DNA of 64,000 nt from Lateolabrax maculatus (lineage: Eukaryota > Chordata > Actinopteri > Acropomatiformes > Lateolabracidae): the NCBI GenBank assembly GCA_031216445.1, contig CM062219.1, positions 9,461,501 through 9,525,500 of the forward strand. Reading direction: 5' to 3'. The notes under the pieces are model-generated. The model ran no database searches. It saw only the letters and a program-made list of their open reading frames with translations, and was not told the DNA's origin. Below, piece after piece: positions 49,647 to 62,260 of the stretch (position 1 is the first letter of the stretch; every line of letters starts with the position of its first letter). Made by a program: the position numbers and the translations under genes.

Positions 49647-51692
49647 ATGGACGAGTTACCTGCGGACCTCAGGGCTTTCCTCCTGAACCACCCTTTTCTT
49701 CACCTCACAGACGGCAAAAAGGTTTGCGAGCAGACTGCAACGCGCGACACGAGATCCACTGTACCATGTGATGCTAGCCGCGTGGCTAATTTTACTGTGG
49801 AAGAACCCTGTGAATTATGATTATCAGGTTTATTGCTGCACCGAGCTCAACCACACGATTGACTGATTTATTTATTTATCTGTGTTATAGATCAAATGCA
49901 CTCTGAATGGCCACGAGTTTCCGTGCAACCTGGCGGAGCTGCAGAAGTTCACCCGGGGGAAGAAGTACGAGAAACTGAGTGCTGCAGCAGAGTTCAACTA
50001 CGGCCAGTATGAGCCGCATGTGGTGCCGAGCACAAAACAACCGTAAGGAGCAAAGCGCCAGCACCTGCCTCGTCTTGCTTGCAGGAGTAGCCACGATGTG
50101 TCACTTGGGAATGGACTGAATGTGTGACGCCGATCTGCACTTTTCTAATGTGTGTTTTTTCTTCTGATCCCCTCCCGTCTGTTTTCCAGCAATCAGCTCT
50201 TCTGTAAGCTGACCCTCAGACACCTCAACCGGCAGCCTGATCACATCCTAAGACATGTTAACGGGAAACGCTTCAAGAAAGCCCTCTCCAAATGTCAGTG
50301 CACCGCTTCCCCTGGTTGTTGACTTGTGTGTGTGGTGTCCGCCTTTTGAACAGTGTTCTCCAACCACATAGGCTTTTCTTTTGTGCGACTCATCATTCAG
50401 GAAGGAAATCAAGGTTTTTTTTTTCGGTGTATCTGCTGATTAACAGGAGTTCCTGTGGTGTCACTCTTCTGCTGAACTTAATCATTCTAAATCTGCTTAT
50501 CTGCCCTGTTTAAACATGTGGGGGTTTTTTGTTCTGCAGTCAATACCACAAATAACATTACGTTCAGTTTTTAGTGTTAAAGTGTCATCGTGCAGTTGCC
50601 TAGTCACAGTATTCACATAAGGTTTTGATTTCATACAGATGTTTCAGATTTACACTGCAGCATTGCTCCTGGTCTTATATAATATTGCCATTGTACTTTG
50701 ATCCTTCAAAACGCTTTGATAATATTACTTAACATTTTTCATGCAATTCTTAATGGAGTTGTATGTTGGCAAAGCAATGACCATTCAAAATTGAATCTGA
50801 GAGGTGGCATATTTTTATCTAAATCAGAAACCATTACAGTGTCCTACCAGTTTTGTCAGTATTCACATTCAGTGACGTATTCTTGTCTGACATTATGAAA
50901 CGCGCCGTCATCTTGATAACTGACATGAATGTCTCATTCCTGCTCCAGATGAAGAGTGTGTGCAGCAAGGGATTGAATTCGTTCCAGCCAGACTCAAGCA
51001 GAAAAAACCCAAAGACAGCGGAGGGGAGGTCAAACGGGGGAGGGCTCCAAAACACGCGGAAAGCTCTTGGGAACCCTCAACCAGTGACGAGGACCACAGT
51101 GACTCAGAAGACAGCATGAGTGACCTCTACCCTCGTCAGTATCCCAAGTGCACACACTGTAGACATCTTTGTCCAGTTATATTATGGTTGATCTGTCAAA
51201 CTGTGTGTCATGGAGGTCCAAGAGTCTGCAGGATTTCATTTGAGGCAAACCTTAGTGACTTTGCTGTTTAACAAACATACCATCGGTCAGAAGAGTGCTT
51301 TGCTGGATTGTGGTTTTTAACACTGTGCCATGTATTCCTGCAGCGTCTATATTCACTTTAAAAAACCAGGCAGAAGAAAGTATGGAGGGTCAGGGGGATA
51401 AGGAGGAAGATGACTTCCAAACAGATGAAGACGACGAAATGGAGGTGGATAATCAGGTGCTACAGAAACGCAAGAAGGTCTGTCGAAATCTGAAATAAAC
51501 TTTGTGTGTGTGTGTTGAATCCAGTATCAATGTTAATAGCTGAGATTAATGAAATTAATTATTTCCTTGTCACACATTAATGGTGTCATATTTGTCTTTC
51601 AGGTCCAGGGTGGCGGTTTTCAGAAGAAAGTCAGAAATAACCACTGGAAATCAGGGCGCAAGAAACAAAAAAAAGTGTTGAGTGAAAAGTAA
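49647..51692 (+). CDS. surf2: surfeit locus protein 2
   Basis: Conserved nuclear/nucleolar protein of the Surfeit group; its biochemical role is poorly known. Exons: 49647-49721, 49891-50042, 50190-50293, 50949-51134, 51344-51477, 51603-51692; 741 nt, 246 aa (human 256). Diagnostic matches to human SURF2: start MDELPADLRAFLLNHP (human MSELPGDVRAFLREHP), FTRGKKYEKL, YEPHVVPSTKQPNQLFCKLT, LRHLNRQPDHILRHVNGKR, YEECVQQGIEFVPA, SSWEPSTSDE and DSMSDLYP. The C-terminal half is acidic (DEDDEMEVD), then strongly basic, ending KKQKKVLSEK. An AATAAA at 51494-51499 in intron 5 overlaps an in-frame stop, so a shorter intronically ended form is conceivable. No canonical AATAAA was found close behind the normal stop. 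Confidence 0.94.
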
Positions 51693-52829
51693 AATGCAAA
51701 ACCATATACATAGAGTATTTTTATGCCTGCTTATTTGTCAGGGAGAAACACTGCACTTCCAGTTTGGAATAGTATTGCTGTTTCCGAGCCAGCTTGGATT
51801 TTGTACAAGTGAACATCCATCAGATTTTTCATATTTTCTACATATGAAAGGTTTTCCAAGTTGTGATGTTGTACAGTTCCAGCGGCGGGTTAAGGTGTCA
51901 TGGAAAATGTGTTTGTGGCAGTAAACACATCATTTTGACTGAAGAAGTTGTATTTTCTGGTTTGTAACCCAAGTGCGCTAGTATAAAATGCAACTTAATT
52001 TGGATTTGCAATGTTGTCTGTGTTTTGTTTTTTTTTTTCCTACCAATCATTTCAGCCTTTAAAACAGTTTAAAAGAAGGAAAGACCCCTTACATACTGCA
52101 ACTATTGCAGGACCTATAATCAATTAACAGAAAAGTGCTGTTCATAAAAGCATTTTATGAATTGTCAATTTTCCAGTGTGCAAGTAATATTTATATGCTA
52201 AGCATTTGATACTTAATGCTAGATCAGAGTTAATGGTGTGCATTTAAAAAACATCAACCTGCACGGTGTACGCTGCACTTCTCATTGTGAAAATGCCACA
52301 TTTCTTTCTCTGTTTGGCTGACAGGGAGCGGACATGTTTCACAGTTTAAAGAATCCCTCAGGTCCTGATACTTAACAAGCCATGTGGGAGCTAAGGCCCC
52401 TTTTTACACCTCCCATTCCCATTTCCCTTCACGTAGCTGTTTTTTTTTTTTTTTCCATCATCCTCTCACCACCATCGCCTCAGTCACCAGCAGACACATC
52501 TCTGAACACCACCATGAGCCCGCCGCATGTATCCACAACGAGCTCCCACAAACATTATTGTATTACAGTACATGGTGTCCCTTCAGGTTGCCCAGGCAGT
52601 CGTGTTAGGAAAAGACCTCAGGGAGACGTGGAGAGAGCTAACAGGAGGGGTCTTGTGTGCTTCTTTTGGCCAAAATCATCTGTACTATCTTTAAAGAAGG
52701 TGTGGCTGACCTGCTTGCGGTCTGTCATAAACACAGGAGTGTACATAACCAAGCTCGATGTGTGTGTAAATAAGAACCAGTATTAATAGTTTACCAGAGG
52801 CAAAATGGTGAATGAACAATGCTAAAATC

Positions 52830-53170
52830 TAATTGACAAATGAAGGAGTTACCTCACTGAATGGTCTGATGAGTGTGAAAATTATGTGAATCATGTGTCT
52901 GTGACCTTCACATTCACCCGATTTCAACCCACCTGAACACCTACAGTATAGATTATGGGTAGACTCTCAGCGCTCTCCATCCCCATCATAAAAACACTGT
53001 ATGAAGGAATATCTTTTTCTTCATTCCTCCAGTGGAGCTTCAGAGTCTTGCAGAATTCATGACAAGAAGAAATGATGCTGCACTGGGATGCCACAACACC
53101 TTACCAAGACACTTTATGTTGGTTTCCCTTTCATTCCTTGCTCATCTGTACGTGCACTGTTGTTTTTGAG
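52830..53170 (+). mobile_element. Tc1-type transposase relic
   Basis: Near 52915 the plus strand reads SPDFNPPEHL, like the SPDLNPIEHLW motif near the C-terminus of Tc1-family transposases. Further on are QRSPSPS and, near 53095, QHLTKTLYVGF with many stops and gaps. It matches a decayed element I recall as common in fish. No functional protein remains. Confidence 0.65.
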
Positions 53171-53836
53171 GCAGTTCATGTGAAGTGTTTTGTTTCACCA
53201 CGAGAGTTTATAGAGATAGCAAACAAAATAGCAAAAATGTCCTGTCGGGATAGAGTACTTTATTAATCCTAACTCTAAATATGTAATAAATAAACAGCAT
53301 TCAATGAAAGTACTACAGTAAGGCAGAATATGCATCAGTGCAAGTCAAGTACAGATATGGCAAAAGCTGCACAGCAAGGTGTATAAATGTCCTTAGATAG
53401 ATAGTGCAAATGCATACTATATCTAAGCATTTTTGTGTTTGAGTCTAGTTTTGTGATCTGTTTGAATAGTACAGCTCCTGCACTTTCTTTTATTATTCTT
53501 CCATCCATGCATTCATTCAAATTTTCACTATCATGATAATAATTTGAATGCACTTTTAGTAGGGCATTGTAGTAGCAGTGTGACAATATGTTGCCTTTGT
53601 CGCTTACTTTAAATAAAGGATTAATAGAACAATATGCTTTTTAGCAGACCGGGTGAGTGTATAAACAGTGACCATCTGTAACAGCTGCACGGATTACCTG
53701 ACAGCGTGCAGCGTTTGGCAAGTTGGACGTGAACGTGCCTCGCAGGTCGCGGTGAAAGTGAACTGGCGGAGGGCACAAACCTGCGCTTGTTTACTCGTGC
53801 AAAAAAAAAAAGAAAGAAAAGCCGCAAAACAGCGCT

Positions 53837-54020
53837 GGGCGGCGGCGGCGGCGGCGTGAAGCCCCTGCACGGATCAGCATACGTGGCACACAGCGGCTGC
53901 AGTACCACGTAGGGGGGCTCCGTGTCGCTCGCACGTCGGAATCGCGGGGCATTGTGGGGCGGAGGCGGCCTTTTCTCTGCGTGCGGCCGATCGGGGGAGA
54001 AGAAGAAGAAGAAGAAGAAG
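53837..54020. repeat. GGC and GAA triplet runs in surf4 promoter
   Basis: About six GGC units at 53837-53856 and seven GAA units at 53999-54020, both upstream of the surf4 start and probably in or near its 5' UTR. Confidence 0.85.
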
Positions 54021-54168
54021 AAAAAAAAAATCTCCAAGTAAATAAGGCCACGGGGGGAGGAACAGCGCGAGCGCAGCCTGCGACAGAAAAAAAAAAACTC
54101 AACACATCAAAACTGTGTCGCGCCGCAGCCCCCTTCGCCATTAAAGACTCGTGGGTAAGACGGTAAAC

Positions 54169-57100
54169 ATGGGGCAGGAGGATCTCATGAACACGGCGGA
54201 AGACGTGGCGGACCAGGTAACTTCGGGGTTTCTTCTTTTTTTTTTTTTTTTTAAATTTATTTTTCGCCCAGCACGGCAGTTGACGCCGGCCGCCGTTAGC
54301 ACGTTAGCTCCAGCTGCTAACGAGTTTGTCCGCCGGGGGGCTGAAGTAACGTCTCCCCGGGACGCCGCTCACACCGTCTCCTCCGCGTTTAATCTGACGT
54401 GACCTTGGCTCATCAACTTGTTTTTTTAATTTTTTTAATTTTTATTAATTTGTATGACAGCCTGGTTTTTTGGGGGGGGTGGGGGGGCCGCTGTCATGCG
54501 TCTCCAGGTGGATTTATTGGCGGCGTTACTGATCCGCGCTTGACAGCCGAGCCCTGGCCGACGTTAACAGGTGTACGTTTGGATGGCTGCTTCTTTACGC
54601 CAGCCTGTCGTCTGCTTTGTTAACAGTATCGTATTCAGTGCCGGCCATGCCAGACAGCATTGTGAAATCACCTAATTTAGCCCCCAGCCTCCACCCCCTC
54701 CATGTTATTGGCTTCGTATTGTGTTATAGCACCCTGGCATTAGTGGTGGCTTAGGGTGGTAGAGGATCTCCTAAGTTGGAGAAGTGTTTCTTGGACTGCA
54801 TGTGGCCTTTGACACCACACCGCAAACCCAAAACCTGGATGGGAAGCTCACTTTTTCTTTTTTCTTTTTTTTTACACATGCCACAGCTGCCTTTCTGCAG
54901 TTATTTCTGTCTTTCGGAGGGATTTTTTAACTGTGCTGGTGTGTGACTACAGGCAGTGCACTGATCTATAAGAGGTGAGCTGAGGTGTTAAGATCAGGTT
55001 TCAGGTCTGCCTGTGACCCGTGGTGCTGTGTGGACTGGAGGAAAGCCCCAGAGATATGGTTTTGTGTTTTTTTTTTTTTAGAGGCATGTATGCTTTTAGT
55101 TTAGTGCTGTGTGCTGGATTCATGGCCTCGTGTTGTTGCAGGACGGGACGGACTTAAATGTCGGCGATCTCCTCGGAGGAGTGCTGCCAAGTTGAAATAT
55201 CAGGTCACCGAGTCAGTTCTGTGCATCTTCATGGCAGCTGTGTTGACTGAACTGAACCCCACATCCCAAAGAACTGCACCACTTCCATAATCATATTAGC
55301 CCTGGTTGATTTATTCACTCCTATCACAGGTGCTGTCCGCTGTGTATTTGTAAAAGAACAACAACATGAGGGAAAGGGAACCTGAAATGCCTTGCTTTGT
55401 TTGCTTGGTAAGAACTCTGATAAGCCCATTTTAACGGCACATCTATCACTAAAGGGCCCTGAGCTAACATGCTGCTTACAGTTACTCTACAAAATGGTCT
55501 ATTTCTAGGCTGTTGCAGCAACCTCAGGCTTGCTCTAATTGGCTCCCACCCCGTCCATTCATGTTCCACATAGCAGTCGTAGTGGGAGTTGGTGGACGCT
55601 GATAGGCTGCCCAGATTTGACAGTGCTGATGTGGACTGCTGAGGAGGCGGGGCAGGTCCCTGCTCCCTTTACTGTGTCGCTGTAATATCTGAAGAGATAT
55701 CCATGAATTCAGTTTGAGAGCAGAATGTAGGGTAGTTTATCTTTTTGTTTCAACATGCAACTCCAGATAATACAACAGGGCATTTCGGGTTGTAGCAGGA
55801 AGGCACAATATTGTCTTGAGATTTGTGGACTACAACAGAACTTCCACCCTGCATGTTTTGCCTTCTTACACTTGAAATCAATTACAATTCATTGTGTTAA
55901 ATTCCAGTTATATGTTCAGTTAGTAAAACTTTTGTAGCTTTTGGTTTTTCTGATTGAGTAATTAACTTGAATAATCTGAAAGGGGGAAGACAACCATATG
56001 CTGTTTTCTGTACAGCCTCTTCTTTGATTTTTCTTTATAATACAATTTTATTGTTTTATAGAGAAAAGTAGGATACTGTTGTTGTTGTTGTACAGATTTT
56101 TATAAATAATCAGTATTAATGTTTAAATGGCGTCTATGTAAGAGAATACCTGACTAGTCTAAAAAATGGATACAATATTACTGAACACAGTAAAAACAGA
56201 CTCAAACTGATCTACATTTTGTTCTCTACATGCTTTGCATTTATTTACTAAAGCAAAGTAAAAACTTGCTCCACAGGTAGCACACCATCTGCCATAGCTT
56301 CAGGTACTGGCGTTGCTCTCAAGGGCATACACACGGTTTGGCAGTAGGATTTCTTTGTCATTTTCTTTCAAGCAAAGTCTATCCAAGGTAGCAATTCTGC
56401 TTTAAATTACTACTGTTTCAACATTCACTGTACTTGACAACTGCATTCAAATAACTAGTCGGTTAATTCCTATCCCTATAATTGACAATGTAAATAACAA
56501 TTACTGGTTGTCCCGATTATTTTTTTTCATTCATTATTTAGTAGCAGGTCTGAATATTATTGGGTTTTTTAAAAGTAGTCTTTAGGGGACTTTTAATTCA
56601 GTTGTATGATGTGTTTCTGCTTGGCGGCCCAGTAATGTTGTTTCTCAGTTTTGCTCAGAAAAGCTTCAGGAACCACATCCTTTGATTGTTGTTGTTCGTC
56701 TTCTTCTTTGATTTGCACTTCAAGTCAAGCTTTTTGTTGTCAATCATTTATTCTCTTCTTTCCCTCTGTCTTCCAGTTCCTGCGGGTAACAAAGCAGTAC
56801 CTGCCCCACCTGGCGCGTCTGTGTCTCATCAGCACCTTCCTGGAAGATGGCATCCGCATGTGGTTCCAGTGGAATGAGCAGAGAGACTACATCGAGGCTA
56901 CCTGGAGCTGTGGCTACTTCCTGGCTACGTGCTTTGTGCTGCTTAACCTTATAGGACAGCTGGGTAAGTGAATCGAAATAATAATAATATGAGAAACACA
57001 AATAATTTTTCAATTGCAAAACCAGGGCGTCCATGGTAGCTCACTGGTTAGAACACATACTACTGAGACTGAGTCCTTATAGAAGCGGCCCGGGCCCTGT

Positions 57101-60100
57101 GCTGCAGGTCATCCCCTCTCTCTCCCTGATTTTCTTGTCTCTCTATCAATAAAAAAGCAGTAAAATGCCCCAAAAAATAGTTTAAAAAATGACAAAACCC
57201 ATTAACAGAAGAAACACTAGAATCCAATGAAGTCTGTTTACGACAAAAAAGAAGCCACTGACTCAGCTTGCCATGTTTCCTCGGGCAGGGGGGGTCCAGA
57301 GCCTCGGGGCTCTTATTTCAAAAGCTCTGTCCCCCTTAGTCTTCAGACGAGAGTCTGGAACAGATCAAATTCCCCTGCCAGAGGTAGATATACTGAGGAG
57401 TTAGATCATGTAGTGTCTTGTAAGTAAATAAAAGGTCAATTGGCTTAAGGGGACATACAACTGTGTGTTGTCAACACAACAAACACCATTTCTACGAACA
57501 ATATTACCTAATGGAGCATATAAAATTAGTCCCAAAATTGACCATTGAGGTTCCTTTATGCTTGACCGTAGCAAATAAGGACACATGGTTGTTAATGGAC
57601 ACGCTGAATTTTCTGTCTGAAAGTTTGGAGGGGTTTGGATTTACTAGTTGATCTTAGTCTTCAATAAAAACCTGGGATTATGCTGATTTTCTGGTATGAT
57701 ATTTGAAAAGTACCATGTACTTATGTCTTTTACCATTATGTTATAATTAAACAGAAGCTCCTTCATAGCCACATAGTGGACCTGAAAACCGGTATTCTTC
57801 ATCCTCCACTCATCCTTCCTGCACTCTATTTTTACAGCTTTGAGTGCGTTCATTTATCCAAGGTTGCAGTTTACAATTAGTTTCAATCCTATTTTTGGTG
57901 GAGCAAGTCTATCTAAAGTTGAAGAGCATAGATAATTAAAGCAGTTAACTAGGTAATTGAGATGGGGAGTTTTCAGAATTTACGTTGTGTAGTGGCTGAA
58001 AAGTGCACAAAATATACGGGCGCCTTTCATTAAGAGTGCGAGTGCACATAGCATGAAGTGGGGCATAAGTCCTGGAGTATTGGATGGGTCATCAATGTGA
58101 ATGTTAAAATCATCACAGAGAACAACCTTGTCATAATTTATCACAACACTAGATAACAAATTAGAGAACTGATGAAAATCAACAAATTGATTTCAGGGGA
58201 CAGTTAATCAAAAACACAAGGTTGTGAACCATTGCTTAATCATTAGCACCTCCAAAGGAGGTAAACTCATGGGCAGATGTTTGGTTACATTTGATTTTTT
58301 GTTTTGTTTTGCACGCTCACTAGGCCACCCCCACGTCCACAACTCTTATGTTGGCTTAAACAATCATAGGGCGGAGGACACAGCTCAGTGAGGTGACTGC
58401 TGTCATTGGGATGTAACCAAGACTCTGTTAAAAACATTAAATCAAGGTTTGCCAACAAAATCAAGTCATTTTTAACAAAAGCTTTAAAGGAGAGGGACCT
58501 CACATTAAAAATTGCAGACTGAATCTTAACCAGATTATTTTCTTTCTGTGTACATGCGCATTTCGTTTAACAGATCTATGAGTAATAATCACAGGAACAA
58601 TACTAGGAACTGCCTTAGAGAGGGAAGGACTCGCCCAGCTTCAGTCACTTGCAGTGGATTTTAGAGTAAGCTGCATGTTCATGGCCATTAAAAGGGGTCC
58701 TGTTGAGGTGAAACCTGTGTCGTGTAAAGAAAGTAGGTCTGTTAGAGTCTTGTGAAATTGTGCAAATAAGGTATACCCAGAGAGCAGCAGTGTCCCTTCA
58801 GCCAGATATGAAGCTGGCGTACCCGGCTGTCATCAGTATAAATATGGAAATTCATTAGCATCAATTTGAAACTTTGGAACTGATTCATGATCCATGGCAA
58901 ATAGTTTAAATGTATTAAACTTGTGCTCAATGCGTTTCAGCCAAATTGTGTTTCAGTTTGCAGAAAGTTGTGCAATAAATACAAACACCGTGAACTTCAC
59001 TTGGGTTATAAAACCATCTTGGTGATAAGAGCAGTCCGGGGAGACTGACAGGACTTGTTGAAGGAAGCCAAGAGGCAGCCCACTTGTCAACGAATCAGTA
59101 TTGCAGTGATATCAAAATGCATCCCTGAGCTCCTTGAACTTTGTAGCAGATCGGCTGTATGCGCAGAAGTTAGCACACTGCACACTGATGAGTGCATCAC
59201 CCAAAACAGCAGAGGACAGAGTACATGTCAAGTACATGTCAGGTCAAGAACCAGAATATGAAGCTAGTGCAGTGATCTACTGTAATCACTAAAGCGTGAC
59301 ATGATAATTTCTTTCCTGGGAGTAATGTGGTTTCTGCTGAGACATGCTGAAGCAAACAGTATGGTTAGTATGGTATGGTAAAACAGAGTTTTAGGCATAA
59401 ACAGTATGAATTATGAACCTATCCTCCTGACACATGTTTTTCCTATCAAATTAAATTGTCATAAGTCTAAGCTCTTGTGGCAGATAAAGCAGCACCCCCT
59501 ACTCTTATTGGTCTGAAACTATAAACTGTACTCTGCAAAAAAACTGAATATGTTGATGTGGACTAGCAAGTGAAATTTGTTGTTTTACTCAAATGAATTT
59601 GCCTAACTGGCCTTAAAAGAAATAATAGTAATAATAATTATGATTAGTTCAGGTAACCTAGCAAATTATAGCTCATTGTAAAGAAGAAAATGGAAAATAA
59701 AACAAAGTGTGTTAAAGCCATAATGACCATAACGTTTCTTTAATATCTTTGCTTTATTTTTTGTTATCCACAGGTGGTTGTGTCCTCATCCTCAGTAGAA
59801 ATTTTGTACAGTATGCATGCTTTGGACTGTTTGGCATCATAGCGCTACAGGTGAGAACAGCTATACAATTATTATTATATTTTGAATGTACACAAGCGAT
59901 GTGTCTTTGTATCTGATCTGGAATGTCTTTTTTTCCCCCACCAGACGGTTGCATACAGCATTTTATGGGACCTTAAATTTTTGATGAGGTAAGTTCCATA
60001 GTACAAGTACAATAACCTCAGTAAACCACTTAAGAGCAATTATATGCTTATTGGAATATTCATATCAGATTGCACCAATTTACCAACTACCAAACATAAT

Positions 60101-62260
60101 CGGCCATCAGTGACTTCAATTGCCTGATTCAAGTATGAGGCAGTTTACAGTAGTCTGAAGCAGAATATTGTTTGCAAATGCTTGTTGTTAATCTCACACT
60201 GACAGGTGGTTTCTGACTAGTTAAATCAATTAGAAAGCATGTAGTGCTTTTACTGCAAACTCTGAGTTGATTGTAGTGGTAGTGAATGAGAATCTCACTA
60301 GTCAAGCAGACACCAACAATTATTCTAATTACTGTGGACAACGTTCAAACACCAACAGGCCAGATGAATCATCCACCATCAGAGAAATCCGTTCAATACA
60401 GTGCTGTATTTGAGTTTCTCTGTTTCTGCATTCTGTGTAGTTTTAGTTCATGCGCTGCTGGTTGTTCGTATAAAGTCGAGGTAAACTGTAGTGCTGAAAG
60501 AAGAAGTTGTGCATTCAATGAAGATAAAAGATGCCAATTTGGATTACTTATAATTCATTTAAATACTCCAAATGCCAGATTCCAAAAACAAAAGCAGTTG
60601 TGTTGATTGGCCTTTGTAATTTTATGCCATTCAATAGATCAAATGAGTTAGTGGGTTGTTAAAAAAATAAACTGATTAGTTTATATTGAAAAGAACACAA
60701 CAAACCCCTTGACTTCTTGCATTAAAATGCATTTTGAGTGATTGGATTGCATCAGATAGTGTTTCACAATATGAAACTAGACGCATTAAGGACGGATTGT
60801 GATCCAGCCTGCCAAGCCAACTCCAGAGGTGGTCAGGGACACATTATGACCACATTGAACACAAGGGTAAATGCTATTGCTTTTTCAATCCACATACCAC
60901 ATACCACAACTGCGCGGGCGGAACTTTGTCAGTTGTTGTTGTTCTGTTTGGTTGTTTGAGCTGGACAGAGCGATCGCATCTCAATTGGATCACAGTGTAA
61001 ATACTGGAGACACATATTAATACCAGATGTAAATGTAATCAAGTTAAATCATATCTAGATACAATCAGGATACCAGATGCATTGTAATGCAAGGTGTAAA
61101 GGGGATGATAGATGCAACCATAGTAAACAGCCTCATTTCAGTCAGTAATGACATCATGATCCGCTGATTACAATTTGGTAATTCAAACCAGCCTCAGCAA
61201 ATCTGATTGAACTGTATGCACTCTGTATTCCAGACATGTTTCTGCTTGTCTGACTGCCGGTCTGACAGGCACTATCCAAACATAACCACCCTCTCTCCTC
61301 TCCCAGAAACCTCGCCCTCGGAGGTGGTCTGCTCCTGCTGCTGGCTGAGTCTCGTTCGGAAGGAAAGAGCATGTTTGCTGGAGTCCCCTCCATGGGAGAG
61401 AGTTCGCCAAAGCAGTACATGCAGCTGGGTGGCCGAGTACTGCTCGTGCTCATGTTCATGACTCTGCTGCACTTTGACTCCAACTTCTTCTCTGTGAGTG
61501 CTGACAACAACAACAACACCCCTCATTTAACCCAGATGGATATTTCCTCATTAAGTTAAGACCAATACTACATCACCACATGCTTAGAGATAAAATCTAA
61601 AGCAAAAAGAGTTTGACTTTCCTCCCGTGAGTTAGATGGAGCTCGATGCCACTCTCATGTCTGTACGCTAAATATGAGGCTAGAGCCAGCAGCTGGATAC
61701 CTTAGAATAAAGACTGGAAGCAGGGAAAAACAGCTAGCCTGGTTGTGTCCGAAGGTAACAAAATCCACCTTACTAATACCTTTAAAGCTCACTAATTAAC
61801 ACGGTATGTATGATGTGGGCATAGGGGCATGTCTGTCCGCTACTGCTACTAGGAGTCTGTTTATCAAAGCGTATTACAACATTTCAGCTGTTGAAATGAA
61901 TTTGCAGACTGAAACTTGTCTGTCAGTAGGCCACCTGTGAGGTGATGACCGCTCACTGTAAAATGCAAATCTTTAACGTGCACTCTTCCACAGATCCTGC
62001 AGAACATGGTCGGGACCGCCCTCATCATCCTGGTGGCCATCGGCTTCAAAACCAAGCTAGCGGCGTTGACCCTCGTCGTGTGGCTCCTGGCTATCAATGT
62101 CTACTTCAACGCTTTCTGGACCATCCCTGCCTACAAGCCCATGCACGACTTCCTCAAGTATGACTTCTTCCAGACCACCTCGGTCATCGGCGGTCTGCTG
62201 TTGGTGGTGGCACTGGGACCTGGCGGAGTGTCCATGGATGAGAAAAAGAAAGAGTGGTAG
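54169..62260 (+). CDS. surf4: surfeit locus protein 4 (ER cargo receptor)
   Basis: Multi-pass membrane protein of the early secretory pathway that carries soluble cargo such as lipoproteins and PCSK9 into COPII vesicles; homologue of yeast Erv29. Exons: 54169-54216, 56777-56963, 59774-59850, 59945-59988, 61307-61493, 61994-62260; 810 nt, 269 aa, the same length as human. The start MGQEDLMNTAEDVADQ matches human MGQNDLMGTAEDFADQ. Nearly identical blocks: LCLISTFLEDGIRMWFQW, SRNFVQYACFGLFGIIALQ, SSPKQYMQLGGRVLLVLMFM, and INVYFNAFWTIP. Several hydrophobic segments fit a polytopic protein. The C-terminus MDEKKKEW carries a KKXX-type dilysine ER-retrieval signal (KKEW). The gene lies in tandem with surf2, unlike the convergent mammalian arrangement. 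Intron 2 has collected LINE and SINE insertions. Confidence 0.97.
54217..56776. other. surf4 intron 1 (2.6 kb)
   Basis: CpG-rich for its first 400 bases, with T- and G-runs; nothing coding was recognised in the remainder. Confidence 0.75.
57026..57182 (+). mobile_element. tRNA-derived SINE
   Basis: GCGTCCATGGTAGCTCACTG then GTTAGAACACATAC resembles a tRNA 5' half with an A box. It continues GACTGAGTCC...GCGGCCCGGG, then a CTGCAGGTCATCCCCTCTCT body and an A-rich tail (ATCAATAAAAAAGCAG...CCCCAAAAAATAG). I know this as an abundant percomorph SINE. The B box expected after GGCCCGGG is missing, so this copy cannot be transcribed by Pol III in the normal way. Confidence 0.75.
57205..58600 (-). mobile_element. 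L2-like LINE relic with endonuclease and RT fragments
   Basis: On the minus strand, 58285-58503 encodes LANLDLMFLTESWLHPNDSS and then CGRGGGLVS, typical of the APE endonuclease of fish L2/Rex1-type LINEs. Around 58080-58150 follows VVLCDDFNIHIDDPSN, the usual GDFNIHxDDPS block with Gly changed to Asp. Towards 57220-57430 comes a KTLHDLTPQYI...RLSSED fragment of the RT C-terminus. Most of the RT between is lost and all parts carry stops, so it is dead. It lies in surf4 intron 2, antisense to the gene. Confidence 0.75.
59989..61306. other. surf4 intron 4 (1.3 kb)
   Basis: AT-rich intron with no recognised gene or repeat. Confidence 0.75.

Larger units (their letters stand above)
51693..54168. 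other. surf2-surf4 intergenic region
   Basis: Contains the surf2 3' UTR, a Tc1-type relic (52830-53170), and the GC-rich surf4 promoter from about 53680. That promoter has a GGC run (53837-53856), a GAA run (53999-54020) and many CpG. No other gene was recognised; ORFs here lack family similarity that I know. Confidence 0.7.

Noticed and set aside
57026..57100. tRNA gene
   Set aside because: The A-box-like region has no intact B box or acceptor stem and is followed by a SINE body and A-rich tail.
61154..61526. Overlapping minus-strand ORFs over surf4 exon 5
   Set aside because: They are shadows of the surf4 coding exon and show no family resemblance.
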